A stretch of DNA of 64,000 nucleotides from Triparma columacea (GCA_030267965.1 BRYA01000273.1:15614-79613); one strand, 5' to 3'. Shown: positions 9,635 to 20,628, counted from the first letter of the stretch. Notes: generated by a model not told the origin, from the sequence alone. Numbers and translations: made by a program.

Positions 9635-11115
9635 ATGGATCAGGAGATCTGGCCAATTGTGGGTCCAATGAATCCAACGCTTCTCAATCCTCCCAATTCC
9701 CCTGCCCCCATACGGGACGATATAACGGAGGTGCTTCGGTCTGGGTCTGACGAGTCGTCGTCTTCCTCTCCACCCCCCCTTCCCCACCTCCCTTCCCACG
9801 AGACCAGCGCTAGCCTCCTTATTGAAAAGAATGTAGCTACGGCGGAGGTTGCTCGTATGAAGCTTTTGTTGAAAGCGGAGCAAGCGAAGACGGAGGCTGT
9901 ATCGTTAGAATTGGTGCGTTCGTGAACAGTTATTTATCCCCAACCCCCTCCCCACCCCTGTTCTAACCTACTCTTACTTTTCAGGCCAAGACCACCGAGG
10001 ACTTCCGTCGTATGACCTCGCTCCATGCAATTGCGACATCAGAACTGAGGCGCGTGGGAGAGGAGAATGAGGAGCTCAAAATAAAGATTTCTCTCGCTAA
10101 CAGTTCTATGCAGTTGCTTAGGGAGCAGGTTGAGGAGTTGGAGAGGTGCGTTGTGCAGTTCCTATTTCTCGTCACCTTTACCTCGCCCTAACTATTTTCC
10201 CCCCCTCCAACCAGCCTTGACAGGTATAATATTGCGTCTGAAGAGACCTCGGTGACGTCTCAGAACTCTGTCGGTTCAGCGTCTGCTGATCTCGCGACAA
10301 ACTCCAAGTCGGCGCCAAATTCTCCGCGTCCTCCCACTTCGACGATATCCATCTTCGAAGAGAATATGCTGAAAAAACAGTTAGAAAAGAAGGAGGATGA
10401 GATATATTCTCTTCAAAACCGGCTTGAGAAAGCCGAGGAGACGATAGCATCTACGACGGGGAAGTATATCATGAGTTCCCAGAACCTCGAACCATCGTCG
10501 CTCGAGGCCCAATTAATTGAGGCGAAGACTGCCCTCGCCCAGGCCAAAACGTCAAGAGATAGTATCGCAATGAAGTACAGGGGGTTGGAGAAGGAGTACG
10601 TCACCCTGAAGCTCGAGCTTGCGCACACCAAGAGCAGGGAAGATGATCAGGTGCATATGAATGAGCTGCTTAAGAGCACGAGCGAGATGCTGCTCGTTGA
10701 GAAGAAAAAGATGGAGAGAATGGTGGTTAGGGAGACAGGCAATCAAGGCGTCCCTCCAATTCTCCCTTCCTTTTCCTTCGGAAGTAGTTCCTCCCGTAAA
10801 AGCAGTTCTGTCCAAAGATCGCTGGGTCCTCGTTCCCAGAGCGCCAAGGAATCCAGTGTGATCTCAATGACGCCTGTCGAGCAGCAGCGAAATCACGGTG
10901 CGGGGTGGTTGTCCAAGTTGATGCCTGGGAGGGTTGAGGAGGCGAGCAGCAAAGATGGTGGAGGTGGTAATAGTAAGGAGGGGGTGATAATGCATGACGA
11001 CGTAGGCGACGATGTTGTGACGGATGACAGTAAGGATGACAGTAAGGAGGTCAACGAAGAAATCCGTGACCCTCCAAAAGTAATAAATGCGCTCAGTGAG
11101 ACAGCGCCATTATAG
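9635..11115 (+). CDS. Coiled-coil protein of unknown function
   Basis: Exons 9635-9913, 9985-10145 and 10215-11115, 446 residues. No known domain recognised. Residues about 60-147 and 190-300 are heptad-rich (for example ELRRVGEENEELKIKI and LEKEYVTLKLELAHTKSRE) and should form two coiled coils separated by a Ser/Thr/Pro-rich linker. The C-terminus is Ser-rich then acidic, with a WLSKLMPGR patch. It shares a 105-bp divergent promoter with the cysteine-synthase-like gene, which need not imply common function. A scaffold or Golgi/cytoskeletal tether is possible; nothing identifies it. Confidence 0.7.
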
Positions 11116-11182
11116 TTACGAACATCCAGAAAACTTGGGTCTTTCCTTTTCAATGCAATTCGTTATTAGTGAGAAAGAAACG

Positions 11183-12673
11183 CTAGAGGTTGGAAGGAAT
11201 GAACACGTTGAAGCCCGTGAGTGCCGTCGTCATGACGAGACTTGGTATTTGAGGGTGCCAGTGAGCCTCCTTGTTGGACTGACTTCCGCAATGCATGAAG
11301 AGCAGCTGCGGTGGAATGTCACCGTTCCCGTTTCCTCCCGCCGCCCCCCCCTGCGTGACCTCCTCCTCGACACTTAGGTCATAAACAAAGACGGCCTCCT
11401 CGTCGCTCACGACAATCATGGACTCGTCAGTTGGGTGCCACTCCAGACTCGTGATGGGGGTATTGTGGGTAGTGAATCGAGCCAAGGGGGCCTTCCCCCA
11501 CGCCCTGAGGTCCCAAACAGAGAAAACTCCATCGTCGCTCCCGCTGGCAAGGAGGTTGGTGACATTCTTATTCCAGCTTATAACGTTCACGTCGGCGTTG
11601 TGAGCCTGATGCTGAAGCATGGGTTTGCCCTTCTTCCTCGTGTCATAAATGCTAACATTCTTGCCGCAGTCCCCGGTGGCGAACACGGTTGCCTCGGTTG
11701 GGCTCCACTGTATATCCTCCACGCTGACTCCCGCATTCCAGCCCTCCACAACATCCCATCTACCCCCCTCCTTAGGCTGCCAAAGGTGTATTCCGCCCGA
11801 GCAGTCGCCGGTCGCGAAGTGCCCGACCGATTTGGGCGACCAGTCCATTGCATACCCCTCCTCCTTGTGGCCCCCGTAACTCTGCACGGCCCTGTTATTG
11901 AGGGCAACGCCGGGACGCTCGAGGCTATCCATGTGGGTCTTAATGTCCCAGATGTGAACGTGGCCAGTGGAGGAGTGGGATGCGACTATGTTCGCCTGCT
12001 GGGGCATCGTTCGAACCCTGTTGACGCCGCCAAAATGGGGAATGTTCACGTGCTCAAGCACAGGGTCGTCATCAGTGCCTCCTTCCTCTTCGTCATCCTC
12101 AATTGCATCATCGTCCTCCTCCGAATCGGAGTCTTCCCCCTTGGACTTCTTGTACGTCTGGCTAAGGTCGCTAAGCTTCATCAAAGTCAGTTTGTTCTTG
12201 GCGTCAGCGTCGGCCTGAGTTCCGGCTACGGCAAGGACAGTGTGAGGGAACCTCGTCCTGTTCTCACCCCTGTCGTCCCTAACGATGTCGAAGGAAAGGC
12301 AGGGCCACTCGGGTTTGAGTGCATGGTACATTGTGTACGCCGACTGGTCGTACTCAAGAACCTCATTCTCCTCAAGTTTCTTGCCCGGCATCCAGGCCTG
12401 CTTCGCCACCGCAGCATCCGAAGCCGCAGCATCCGAAGCCGCAGAGGTCGGTTGCGCGCCCATCGTATCGCCGCTTTCCGCGTCTAAGTCAACGTCATCC
12501 CCCTCCTTCGCGTCAACTATCTCCATGTTGTCGTCCTCAAACTCATCTTCAAAGGGATCCTCAAACTTGAGGTTTTCCAAGGTCTCCTCGGTCTCCCTCA
12601 AAGACGGAGCGGCCTTGACCTTGTTACCCCCGGCCTCCTTGCCTCCGGTCTTCCTCTTCGTTTTCTTTCCCAT
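11183..12673 (-). CDS. GRWD1: Glutamate-rich WD-repeat protein GRWD1/Rrb1 (ribosome biogenesis)
   Basis: Single exon, 496 residues. A Lys-rich nuclear-type N-terminus (MGKKTKRK) and an acidic segment (residues 40-70) precede the family signature: MPGKKLEENEVLEYDQSAY, HALKPEWPCLSFD and FPHTVLAVAGTQA. A second acidic insert follows, then about five WD40 repeats (residues 225-490), with GHVHIWD, GGIHLW, NVSIYDTR and VFSVWDLRAWG strand ends. GRWD1/Rrb1 is a nucleolar chaperone of ribosomal protein L3 during 60S assembly. Met at 12673 is preferred over 12763 because it sits exactly at the conserved basic start. Its 3' end is 68 bp from the convergent coiled-coil gene. Confidence 0.93.
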   Translation of the reverse strand: MGKKTKRKTGGKEAGGNKVKAAPSLRETEETLENLKFEDPFEDEFEDDNMEIVDAKEGDDVDLDAESGDTMGAQPTSAASDAAASDAAVAKQAWMPGKKLEENEVLEYDQSAYTMYHALKPEWPCLSFDIVRDDRGENRTRFPHTVLAVAGTQADADAKNKLTLMKLSDLSQTYKKSKGEDSDSEEDDDAIEDDEEEGGTDDDPVLEHVNIPHFGGVNRVRTMPQQANIVASHSSTGHVHIWDIKTHMDSLERPGVALNNRAVQSYGGHKEEGYAMDWSPKSVGHFATGDCSGGIHLWQPKEGGRWDVVEGWNAGVSVEDIQWSPTEATVFATGDCGKNVSIYDTRKKGKPMLQHQAHNADVNVISWNKNVTNLLASGSDDGVFSVWDLRAWGKAPLARFTTHNTPITSLEWHPTDESMIVVSDEEAVFVYDLSVEEEVTQGGAAGGNGNGDIPPQLLFMHCGSQSNKEAHWHPQIPSLVMTTALTGFNVFIPSNL

Positions 12674-13009
12674 GACCTGGAAAAGGGATGGAGGAAAGCA
12701 AGGACGACAGGATGGGTGGATATTGTTAGTTGCGTAACGAAAAGGGAACTTAAATGTTTTCATAATGTTCCAAATTTAACAAAGTGGCCGCGCTTGCCTT
12801 GAAATCTGCCGTCAGTTGTAACTGGCCTCACTTACACTGTTTTTCTTCTTTCCTATTTGCCAGGGGCACCAATGGTTTTGCACCAAAAACAGTAGTTCAC
12901 CCTTCCAACGTAAATATATTCGTCGTCCTTCTTCCTGGTTGGAGTAATACGTCTTAAATACCCTCCTTCTCTCCCTAATAGCTAGCAGATACCATCCAGC
13001 CACACAGTT
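12674..13009. promoter_or_regulatory. Divergent intergenic region, GRWD1 / RPC5
   Basis: 336 bp between two divergent genes of ribosome and tRNA/5S RNA production, so a shared regulatory region is plausible but unproven. Only mixed-composition sequence is seen. Confidence 0.4.
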
Positions 13010-14441
13010 ATGGCCCCGCCCCCCACCTCTCGTCGCGGGAAGGTTGTGAGGAGCATTCAAGTTAACGTTGTTCCTGGGTCAGATAAGTCTGTGCACGATA
13101 GTCTTACCCTCTTATCCTACCCTCTGACGGCTCGTGACCTCGATAGTCCGCTGGAAATGAATGGTGTTAGGGTGAAACCTGAGAACAAGATGGTGGAGAT
13201 GAGCATGGGCTTTCCAAAGGATCGGGACTATGACTACACTGACCCGGAGAAGCTGGAGCGCTGGAAATCCTCGGGTTCTGACGGCGAGCGCATGGATCAC
13301 ATTCTGTTTGCCTCTACCCACATTCCTGCCGTTTGCCACTATGGTGTTTGTGGCTTCCCCGAAGGCAGCCGCGACATCCTCAACTTGACCCCTCTCAAGG
13401 TTTCGTACCAGATGAGACCCTCATTCGCCCATATTGAGAAGGAAGACGAGGAGAAGCAGGAAAAGTTAGAGCTTACCAAGGGAGGGATGTTGAATCCGCC
13501 ACAGCAGGGCAACAATAATAATAACTCCACGGAGGTCGATCCGAACGGTTTGTCGAAAGTTCAGCTAAAGAAGAAGGAGTCGGAGCGCTCCATGCAGGCC
13601 CGCAAGAGCAGCTACGTCTACAAAAGGAAAATGATGGATGAGGAGGTGAGTTGAGATGAGTGAGAGAGACGATTGGCTGAGTCCCGGAGCATTGCGCTCA
13701 CTTTTTCTACTTCGCTCTTCGCTTCCATCGTCGCAGGCTTGGGTCGAGTTGGACATACAACCCAACAAGGCGTTGAACAGGGAAGGTCTCGATCCAGTAC
13801 GCGACGATGACAACCAGATTGCCTTCGATTTTGACAGCTCCTACATGACGAACCTTTGCTATCTGGACGAGCTCAAGATGGATAAGGCTCGTGAGAATGG
13901 CATCACCTTTACTCCTGCATCCAACACCTCCGCTGAGGACGTCCAGTCGGCCATTTCCATGGTGCTTAACAGCTTCTACACGTCGCACTCCCCTGTCAAC
14001 CTCTACGTGCTGCTGGCAGCTGTGAGGTACAAGTCTAGAGATGATGTGCTCGAGGCCCTGAAAGTGTGCGGAGACTTAATCAGGGGCAACTTCGTCCTTA
14101 AGAGCAAATTGACCCAATACGGTCCAAACGCCCAGGCTGTTAGGGACACGATCCTCGACATACTTATGGACGTAGGAGTAGTGCATAGGGAAAGGCTGAA
14201 GAGGGCCGTTCAGGTGCTGGACATCAGCAAGGACCTCACAGACCACATGCTGATGGACATATGCAAACAGAATGACGAGGGTTGGGTGCTCAAGCTCGAG
14301 GACGACGCCTTGTTCTACGCTGACTACAGTGACCTGGCGAAGGACATGGATGAGGAATGGAAAATCAATAGGGAGAGGGTCCAAATGTACAGGGAGCGCT
14401 ATGACAACGACGTGCTGGCGTTCGAGGGGGTGTCGTTGTAG
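13010..14441 (+). CDS. POLR3E: RNA polymerase III subunit RPC5 (POLR3E/Rpc37)
   Basis: Exons 13010-13645 and 13737-14441, phase-0 intron, 446 residues. The RPC5 pattern is clear: VVRSIQVNVVPG then LLSYPLTARDLD, ENKMVEMSMGFP, HILFASTHIPAVCHYGVC, LNLTPLKVSYQMRPSFAHI. This is the Rpc37-type dimerisation barrel that pairs with RPC4 in the TFIIF-like subcomplex of Pol III, acting in initiation, termination and reinitiation. The C-terminal half (residues about 260-446) is helical with winged-helix-like segments, as in the longer RPC5 of animals rather than short yeast Rpc37. The intron ends in the CTTCGCTCTTCGC block common to this window. Its stop is 35 bp from the convergent neighbour. Confidence 0.88.
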
Positions 14442-14476
14442 CTATCAAATATTCGATGTGAAACAAAATCCCAATC

Positions 14477-17400
14477 TTATCTATTCAGAGGCTCTAGCGT
14501 CAACGGTCCCGCCCCCGCCACCATACTGTTCCGTCGCTTCTCCGCCCGCTTCCTCATCAACCTCTTCTGCAAGGCCTCCTTCTGCCTCGCCTGCTCCATG
14601 TGCATCATCATGTCCAGCGTCGCCTTGCTCTCCTGATTTGCCTTGTGAATCCTGGCAACTTCAATTTCGAGATTCTTCTCGTTGTTGTCCTCCTCCATTA
14701 GCTCCTCTTCTAGTGCTGCTACGACACTTGCCCTGCGTTTCTCCTTCTTCCGCTCCTTTCTCTTCCTCCTCAGCTCCGCCTTCTGCCTCTTTTTCTCTTC
14801 CATCAAAGCATGCTGCAACTGTTCCCTCTCGTCCTTGTAATCGCTGTGGATCTCGTCCAGGAGCTCGTATGTGTTCAAGTTGCCGCCTTCTGCTGCATTG
14901 TTCATCCCAAACTCGTACTCCTCTATTGCCTTGTGCTCGGACATTGTCAACATGCGATCGTTCTGGATTCGCTCTTTGATGGCCTCTTCCTCAAGCTCCT
15001 TCTCTACTTCATCAATTTGCTCGGAATTTGCCCCACCCTCCTCGAGCTCGGCCATCCTTTTCCTCTTCTTCGCTTCGAGCCTCTCCCTTAGCTTGTTGTG
15101 GGACACTTTCCTCTCGTCCTTCAGTTTATTGACGAGGGCAATCGTTGCGTCCGTGTGTTTTTCCATTATACTTCTCCTCTTTCCCTCGTCGTCTTCTACA
15201 TCCTCTTCCCCCCAGCCCCAATTTGCGGTCGAAAAGTCACTATTCGAAAATGTCTTCTCCTCTTCCTTGCTCTCCTCTGTCGTCAGAGTTCGGGTTCCTC
15301 CGGCGGTCTTAAGAACTCGCCACACGCCCCTCTCCACGCCCCCCTCTATATACTCTTCTAGCTTCCATTCGTCCCTCAGGAACTTAACTTCCTGCGACTC
15401 CTCCTTTCCCAATCGGCTCTCCGCCTCGTCCTGTGTCATGCCGTCCCCCATCATCCTCGCCCTCTTTTTCTCGTGTCTTTTCGCGAGCTTTTCTTTCAGC
15501 GCATCCTCCTGTCTCTTCTTTTCGTCCTCGAGGGCGCTGTCGTGCTTGGACACGTCTCTATCGTGCGCTGCCTTTAGGGCCGCTGCTGCAGATTCATAGT
15601 CAAAGGTGCTCTCGGCGACGAGTTTCTCCAATGCGATAGAGTCAGGATCGCCTATTTTTGCAATCTCCGTATTGTGCTGTTCCATAAAACTCCTCTCAAT
15701 CTCTGAGATGTGAGTCCTAAACTTTTCCTCCAATTTGTCCCTACTCTTGGCCTCAAAGGTCTCGCACTCAGCCTCGATCTCTTCAAGCTCTTCCGGCGTT
15801 GCCCCCCTCTTCATTGCAGCGGTGAGCTTCTTCTGCCTAATTGCCTGCAACCTCGCCTGGAGGTTCGACTGCTGCTTGGACTTCTCGTCCATCAAGGAGG
15901 ACTGCATGGTGGTCAAGTTGGTGCAGTGGAGCTTGTGGAGCTTCGCGAGGTTGTCCATCCAATTCTCGGATTCCATGTTGTCGAAGGCCATCCTCAGTCC
16001 AGTCGAGATGGCGGCAAAAGACTCGGTGGGTTCCTGGACCATGTTATACATCTGGCGTGAGAACTTGCTATCAATGTCGTTTAGCCCGTTTGTTTCTTCC
16101 AGGTCGATGTTGAGGATAGAATCGGCGATGTCTTGGTCAGAAGGAGGGGGGGACGTGGCAAGGATCTTCTTTCGCTTGTTCCGCAATCGAGCTTGCAGAG
16201 CTGCGCGCTGTCGGCTTTTCTCCGCGTCCAAGGCCTCCCTCATCTTGGCCAGGTCAATCGCGTGCTGGTCTCTCAGCTGTGCGGCAATGTCATCGTTGAT
16301 TGCATCGAGCTCTTGAGGGGTGAGCTTTCTATTGAGACGAGCAGTTTCCTCGATGATACGGATTTGCTTCGTCTGTAACCCGGCCAAGGTCTGCTGGTTG
16401 CGAGAGGCGAGCTTCTCGTCCAGTTTGGAAAGGGCCTGTGCATTATCCTCGTCTATCTGCCTCTCGACTCTAGAAATCTCTTCGTCCAGCATATTTGAGT
16501 CCTTGCACTGCTTGAGGCGGTTCTTCCTTTTGTTCTTGAGTTGCTCCTGCAACTTCCTGCGTTGCCTGTCTGCTTCAGCTTCCAGGGCCTCGTTAGCCCG
16601 CTGGAGTTCCAATGCGTGTTGTCTATGTAGTACGTCGAGCTCCGATGTATCAGGACCGGAGGGGGGAGCAGACGAGGAGGTTGAGTTGTTGCCTGCCTGG
16701 TCATGAAGAACGGACTCCAGGGACTCGCCGCTGAGGAGCCTATTGATGTTCTTTTGGAGAAGGTAATCTTCGTTTTCCAGGAGCATGAGGGAGAGAAGAT
16801 TAGGAATGATAGTACCCTGACTTGGCGTGATCCTTGAGAAGACATAGGTGTGAATCTTCTGCTTGTGCTTGGCCAAGTCGTCCCCGTTGTGAACCATCTC
16901 CTTAAGGAAGAGGTAAAGCTCCTCGAGGTGATCGTCGGAGACGCGATTGGGATTCTTGGTGAAATTAACGACAACCTTCCTCTGCTCAGTGATTTCGGTC
17001 GTCAGCTGCTCTCGTCGCTTAAACATGTAGTCGAGGGTTTGCTCCGTTTTGGTTGCGTTTGAGTTGCCCGAGGTTTGATCGGCAGGAGTGGAAGAGGCGG
17101 CAGAGGCCTCGGTTGCGATTGAAGAATTTCTCCTCCGCATTGAATCCTGTTTGTTCAGGGCGGATGTCACACTGCTGTTCACTTGCTCCTTTGTATCTTT
17201 ATTGTACTGAGGCCTCGTGTTCCGGAAGTCTTCAAATGGAAGAGCGGAGGCTTGCACGGGGGCGGAGGGGGCGGAGGGGGAAGCGTCGCGAGGAGAAGAT
17301 GGAGGGTTGTCAAAGAGGTACTGTAATGCTTCGTCGAAGTCCCCGTCGCAGTTGTTGAGTGCAGATATAGCAAAGGCCTTGTCGAAGCCCATGGATGTGA

Positions 17401-17818
17401 GCTTATCCAGGTCGTTAACGTCGTAGTAGGAGGTGGTGGCTGAGTCAATTTTGGAAGACTTAGACCGCATCATCTCGCAGAAATGGGGAAAAGAGTCGTA
17501 AGTGAGGAGGGTGGAAATCATGGCCTTCCTGGCATCGTCCCTGGGACCAGTTGGAGGGAGTGTTGAGTGTTCGTCAAGAGCCTGCTCGAGAAGAGATAAC
17601 GAACCCCCCAGGTTGGATAGCATGTTGTTCAATATTTGCTCGCTGATCTCCGTAAATTCGCGGAACACAGTATACTGCCCATGGTCAAACTCCCCCGAAG
17701 TAGAAGAGGAAGTAGTCTCAAAGAGGGCACAATGTGATTCGATGAAGACACCGATAGTATCGTACCATTCTTGTGATGCAAGGTACTCGTGGAGGGCTTC
17801 AAACCACACCGTGTCCAT
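14477..17818 (-). CDS. BART + UBA protein with a long repetitive coiled coil (possibly ciliary)
   Basis: Single exon, 1113 residues. Residues 1-125 match the BART-like domain of CFAP36/ARL2-binding proteins: WFEALHEYLASQEWYDTI, FIESHCALFE, YTVFREFTEISEQILNNML and LLTYDSFPHFCEMM. Residues about 135-172 look like a UBA domain (LTSMGFDKAFAISALNNC). The remaining 900 residues are charged coiled coil in which a basic block of the form RQ-x3-L-x2-RL-x2-KRKKR recurs about seven times (near 16530, 16200, 15845, 15490, 15075, 14765 and 14555), each followed by an acidic spacer. BART domains bind ARL2/ARL3 small GTPases in cilia, so a flagellar role is plausible. The exact BART-UBA-coiled-coil combination is not one I recognise. 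Confidence 0.75.
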   Translation of the reverse strand: MDTVWFEALHEYLASQEWYDTIGVFIESHCALFETTSSSTSGEFDHGQYTVFREFTEISEQILNNMLSNLGGSLSLLEQALDEHSTLPPTGPRDDARKAMISTLLTYDSFPHFCEMMRSKSSKIDSATTSYYDVNDLDKLTSMGFDKAFAISALNNCDGDFDEALQYLFDNPPSSPRDASPSAPSAPVQASALPFEDFRNTRPQYNKDTKEQVNSSVTSALNKQDSMRRRNSSIATEASAASSTPADQTSGNSNATKTEQTLDYMFKRREQLTTEITEQRKVVVNFTKNPNRVSDDHLEELYLFLKEMVHNGDDLAKHKQKIHTYVFSRITPSQGTIIPNLLSLMLLENEDYLLQKNINRLLSGESLESVLHDQAGNNSTSSSAPPSGPDTSELDVLHRQHALELQRANEALEAEADRQRRKLQEQLKNKRKNRLKQCKDSNMLDEEISRVERQIDEDNAQALSKLDEKLASRNQQTLAGLQTKQIRIIEETARLNRKLTPQELDAINDDIAAQLRDQHAIDLAKMREALDAEKSRQRAALQARLRNKRKKILATSPPPSDQDIADSILNIDLEETNGLNDIDSKFSRQMYNMVQEPTESFAAISTGLRMAFDNMESENWMDNLAKLHKLHCTNLTTMQSSLMDEKSKQQSNLQARLQAIRQKKLTAAMKRGATPEELEEIEAECETFEAKSRDKLEEKFRTHISEIERSFMEQHNTEIAKIGDPDSIALEKLVAESTFDYESAAAALKAAHDRDVSKHDSALEDEKKRQEDALKEKLAKRHEKKRARMMGDGMTQDEAESRLGKEESQEVKFLRDEWKLEEYIEGGVERGVWRVLKTAGGTRTLTTEESKEEEKTFSNSDFSTANWGWGEEDVEDDEGKRRSIMEKHTDATIALVNKLKDERKVSHNKLRERLEAKKRKRMAELEEGGANSEQIDEVEKELEEEAIKERIQNDRMLTMSEHKAIEEYEFGMNNAAEGGNLNTYELLDEIHSDYKDEREQLQHALMEEKKRQKAELRRKRKERKKEKRRASVVAALEEELMEEDNNEKNLEIEVARIHKANQESKATLDMMMHMEQARQKEALQKRLMRKRAEKRRNSMVAGAGPLTLEPLNR

Positions 17819-18076
17819 TTGGTGGTTGATGAGAAGCCCAGAAGGCGAGTTACCTCAGATTTGCAAGAAAAGAAGGATGTTAATTTACATTGATTTGCCT
17901 TCACTCCCTAAAAGGATAAGCTTTGGTTTTGTCGTCATAAAACCCTTTGCAATTCTTTAAAAGTATCCCGGTGGTGCTTATCTGAGGTTGCTGTTCTCTC
18001 GAAGCGTACTTTGAGAAGAGAATTTTTGTTGAGAACAGGAGACCCCCGAAGCAAGACTGTTTCTGATTCACAGGAC

Positions 18077-18706
18077 ATGGAAGTTTTCAAGCGGAATAAT
18101 GAGGATGTCGGTCGCGGTCAATTATATATGGATACTGATTCGGAGATAAGTGATGTATTAAGTGATGTATTAAGTGATTGTGGATTGAGCACAAAAAGCA
18201 CAACATCAAATGTTTCGAAGAATGAGATAAAAGTTGAGCTCATTAGGGATTCGTCACGGGGACGTGGGGGGGGGCAGAGGAGGGGGAGAGAGAGGAAGAG
18301 GGGGCAGAAAGGACGCTTCAATAACTTCGTGAATCATTTCTTCCCAGTTCAGAATAGGAATAAGGAGGAAGAAATGCAGGTGGAAGAGGAATATATGCGT
18401 GCGAGCGATTACGCCCATACCCGCCACCAGCAGGTTATGAACGAGGCCAAGATAGCCAACAGGAACGCACAGGTTAACGAGATGAGGCAGACGTACAAGA
18501 TCAACAACGCGGTAAAGCTGGCTAAGAGGACGAGCATCATTGAGAAGATTGAAAACACCCGGATGGTAAGGGAAAGTGTTGACCTGGTTTTCGATGAAGG
18601 GAGGGGGAGTATCGTGCCAACGCCAACGGTTGACAATCGGAGGAGTCTGTCGCCAAAATATAGGGGAGGGGGGGCATTGGCGGAGACTTTGCTAGCCTCA
18701 AGATGA
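18077..18706 (+). CDS. Small basic protein of unknown function
   Basis: Single exon, 209 residues from the ATG at 18077; the frame is open upstream, and an acceptor-like CACAG precedes the ATG, so a 5' exon is possible. The N-terminus is acidic with a short repeat (SDVLSDVLSD). A Gly/Arg-rich stretch (GRGGGQRRGRERKRGQKGR) follows, then a helical segment (residues about 110-175) and a Ser/Pro tail. The RGG-like stretch suggests nucleic-acid binding, but no family was recognised. It is divergent from the BART-UBA gene and convergent with FtsZ. Confidence 0.6.
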   Translation: MEVFKRNNEDVGRGQLYMDTDSEISDVLSDVLSDCGLSTKSTTSNVSKNEIKVELIRDSSRGRGGGQRRGRERKRGQKGRFNNFVNHFFPVQNRNKEEEMQVEEEYMRASDYAHTRHQQVMNEAKIANRNAQVNEMRQTYKINNAVKLAKRTSIIEKIENTRMVRESVDLVFDEGRGSIVPTPTVDNRRSLSPKYRGGGALAETLLASR

Positions 18707-18837
18707 GGAATTTGTTCATTTTTCGTGTGAAAATTTTGTTTTTTTGTTGTTTGTAGGTTATGGTATGGCATCGCTGCTCTGCTGTGGGTCGCCAATGATT
18801 GACGTCTGTTCCCCTCCTCCAGGCTGCCCGATTTTTT

Positions 18838-20628
18838 CTACATCCTCCTCCTCAGCTTTCTGAAAAAGCCGCTTACCCCCCCCTCTTTTTTGGGCTTGAC
18901 CTTATCAGCGCTCTTGAACTTCATCCCCCTTTCCACGGCGAGCCTCGCGTCATCCGCGGTCGCGTCAGCGCCGAGGGGCGACGTTGTGGCAGCGCGTCTA
19001 TTCTTGTAGAAGGCTGGGTCCAGAGCATCGGGAGAGAGGGAGGAGACTGAGGCACGAGGCGGGGGGGGGGTGTTGGGGGTCTATGGCGAGGCGGGCGAGG
19101 CAGCGGGTAGAGCGAAGAGCGAAGCGAAGAGTAAAGCGAAGCCGTGGTAGGGAGGTTGCGTTAGTCATAGATTGGAGGCCGCGGCTTGCGCACCAAATTG
19201 GGGTTCGGCTCACCTCATTGAAACCGGTTGCGAGGACGGTTATCGAAACCTCGTTCTCCATCTTGGGGTCTACAAGGGCACCGAATATGATGTTGGCGTC
19301 GGGGTCAGCGTTCTCGTAGACGACTTCGGCGGCAGCATTGATCTCAGCGAGGGTGAGGTCGAAGCCTCCAACAACATTAAAGACGATTCCCTTGGCCCTC
19401 TTGATGGGGAAGTCAAGAAGGGGCGAGGATATGGCCGCGACGGCAGCGTCCTGGGCACGGGTCTTTCCGACCCCTGTACCGACGCCCATAAGTGCGGTTC
19501 CAGCGTCCCCCATGATGGTCCTTACATCTGCAAAGTCGACATTGATTAGTCCTGGCTTGATGATAATCTCGGATATTCCCACGACGCCCTGCCTGAGGAT
19601 GTCGTCGGCCACGAGGAAGGCGTCGGTGACGGGTGTGTTCTCCGGGACGATCTGTAGGAGCTTGTCGTTGGACACGACGATGAGGGTGTCGACCGCCTTG
19701 GAAAGCTCCTCAATGGCAGAGTTGGCCTGGGACATCCTCTTGCGGCCCTCGAAACCAAAGGGCTTGGTCACGACGCCGACGGTCAGGCAGCCGCAGTCCC
19801 TGGCGATCTCTGCCACGATGGGCGCCGCCCCAGAACCGGTCCCACCCCCCATCCCAGCAGTGACAAAGACCAGGTCGGCCCCGTTGCAGACTGCTTCAAT
19901 GTCAGACCTCGACTCCTGGGCCGCGGACTGCGGGTGGTGGGAGGAGCGAAGTGATGGCAGAAGGAGGTTAGATCTTTGGTCTATTAATTGTCACCATTGT
20001 TGGGCATCTTGATGGGCATCTTGATGGGCATCTCTCCTCACCTTTCCCACCGCCGGGTTCCCCCCGGCCCCCAGGCCCCTCGTGACCTTCCTCCCTATGT
20101 TGAGGGTGTTCTTGGCCTTGGCCTTAGTGAGCGCCTGGGCGTCTGTATTGATGCCCCAGAACTGCACGCCCTGTATATTGGTCTCGACCATGCGGTTCAC
20201 AGCGTTGCCCCCTCCGCCCCCCACCCCGAGAACTTTGATGACGCAGGGGTTTGCGGATCCTTCGGGCATTATTATGTCGCTCTGTTTGGGTTGGTTGGGG
20301 GTCGGAGGAAAGGGTTTGTCAGAAGCGGGTAAAGGGTTAGTTGGATTTAGCGATTTGGGTAGTATATTTGTAATAATTGAGTGTGAACTCGTAAGAGAAT
20401 CCTCTTAAACGTAGCAATACGTAGTGTAACACTCACAGCTTCAAGAGGAGGGACAACAAACTGGTCTGGCTCTGACGACCCTAATGCCGACAATGTGCTG
20501 GGTGGAAGGTATTCTGAGGGATCTACGCTACTGTACAGTGCAACATGAGAATGAGACGGAACATTTGCATTTGGTGCTAGAAAACCACTACATACTGCGC
20601 ATGTCGCCAGTAGAAGAAAGCTCTTCAT
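18838..20628 (-). CDS. ftsZ: Plastid-division GTPase FtsZ with bipartite plastid signal
   Basis: Minus-strand exons 20628-20437, 20281-20042, 19927-19214 and 19002-18838, 436 residues. Residues 1-15 are a signal peptide ending CSG, followed by FLAP, a good ASAFAP-type motif for secondary plastids. Mature FtsZ starts near residue 68: [27 protein letters not shown], the tubulin signature [13 protein letters not shown] (171-177), [12 protein letters not shown], the T7 loop [12 protein letters not shown] and ITVLATGF. It should polymerise into the stromal Z-ring. The last acceptor (AAG at 19003) is inferred because only it keeps the frame into a basic tail ending [12 protein letters not shown] sites nearby do not. 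Intron 2 resembles a sulfotransferase-gene intron. Confidence 0.93.

Noticed and set aside
11435..12487. 350-codon plus-strand open frame
   Set aside because: It lies antisense to GRWD1, whose protein is clearly conserved. The plus-strand translation is a low-complexity shadow.
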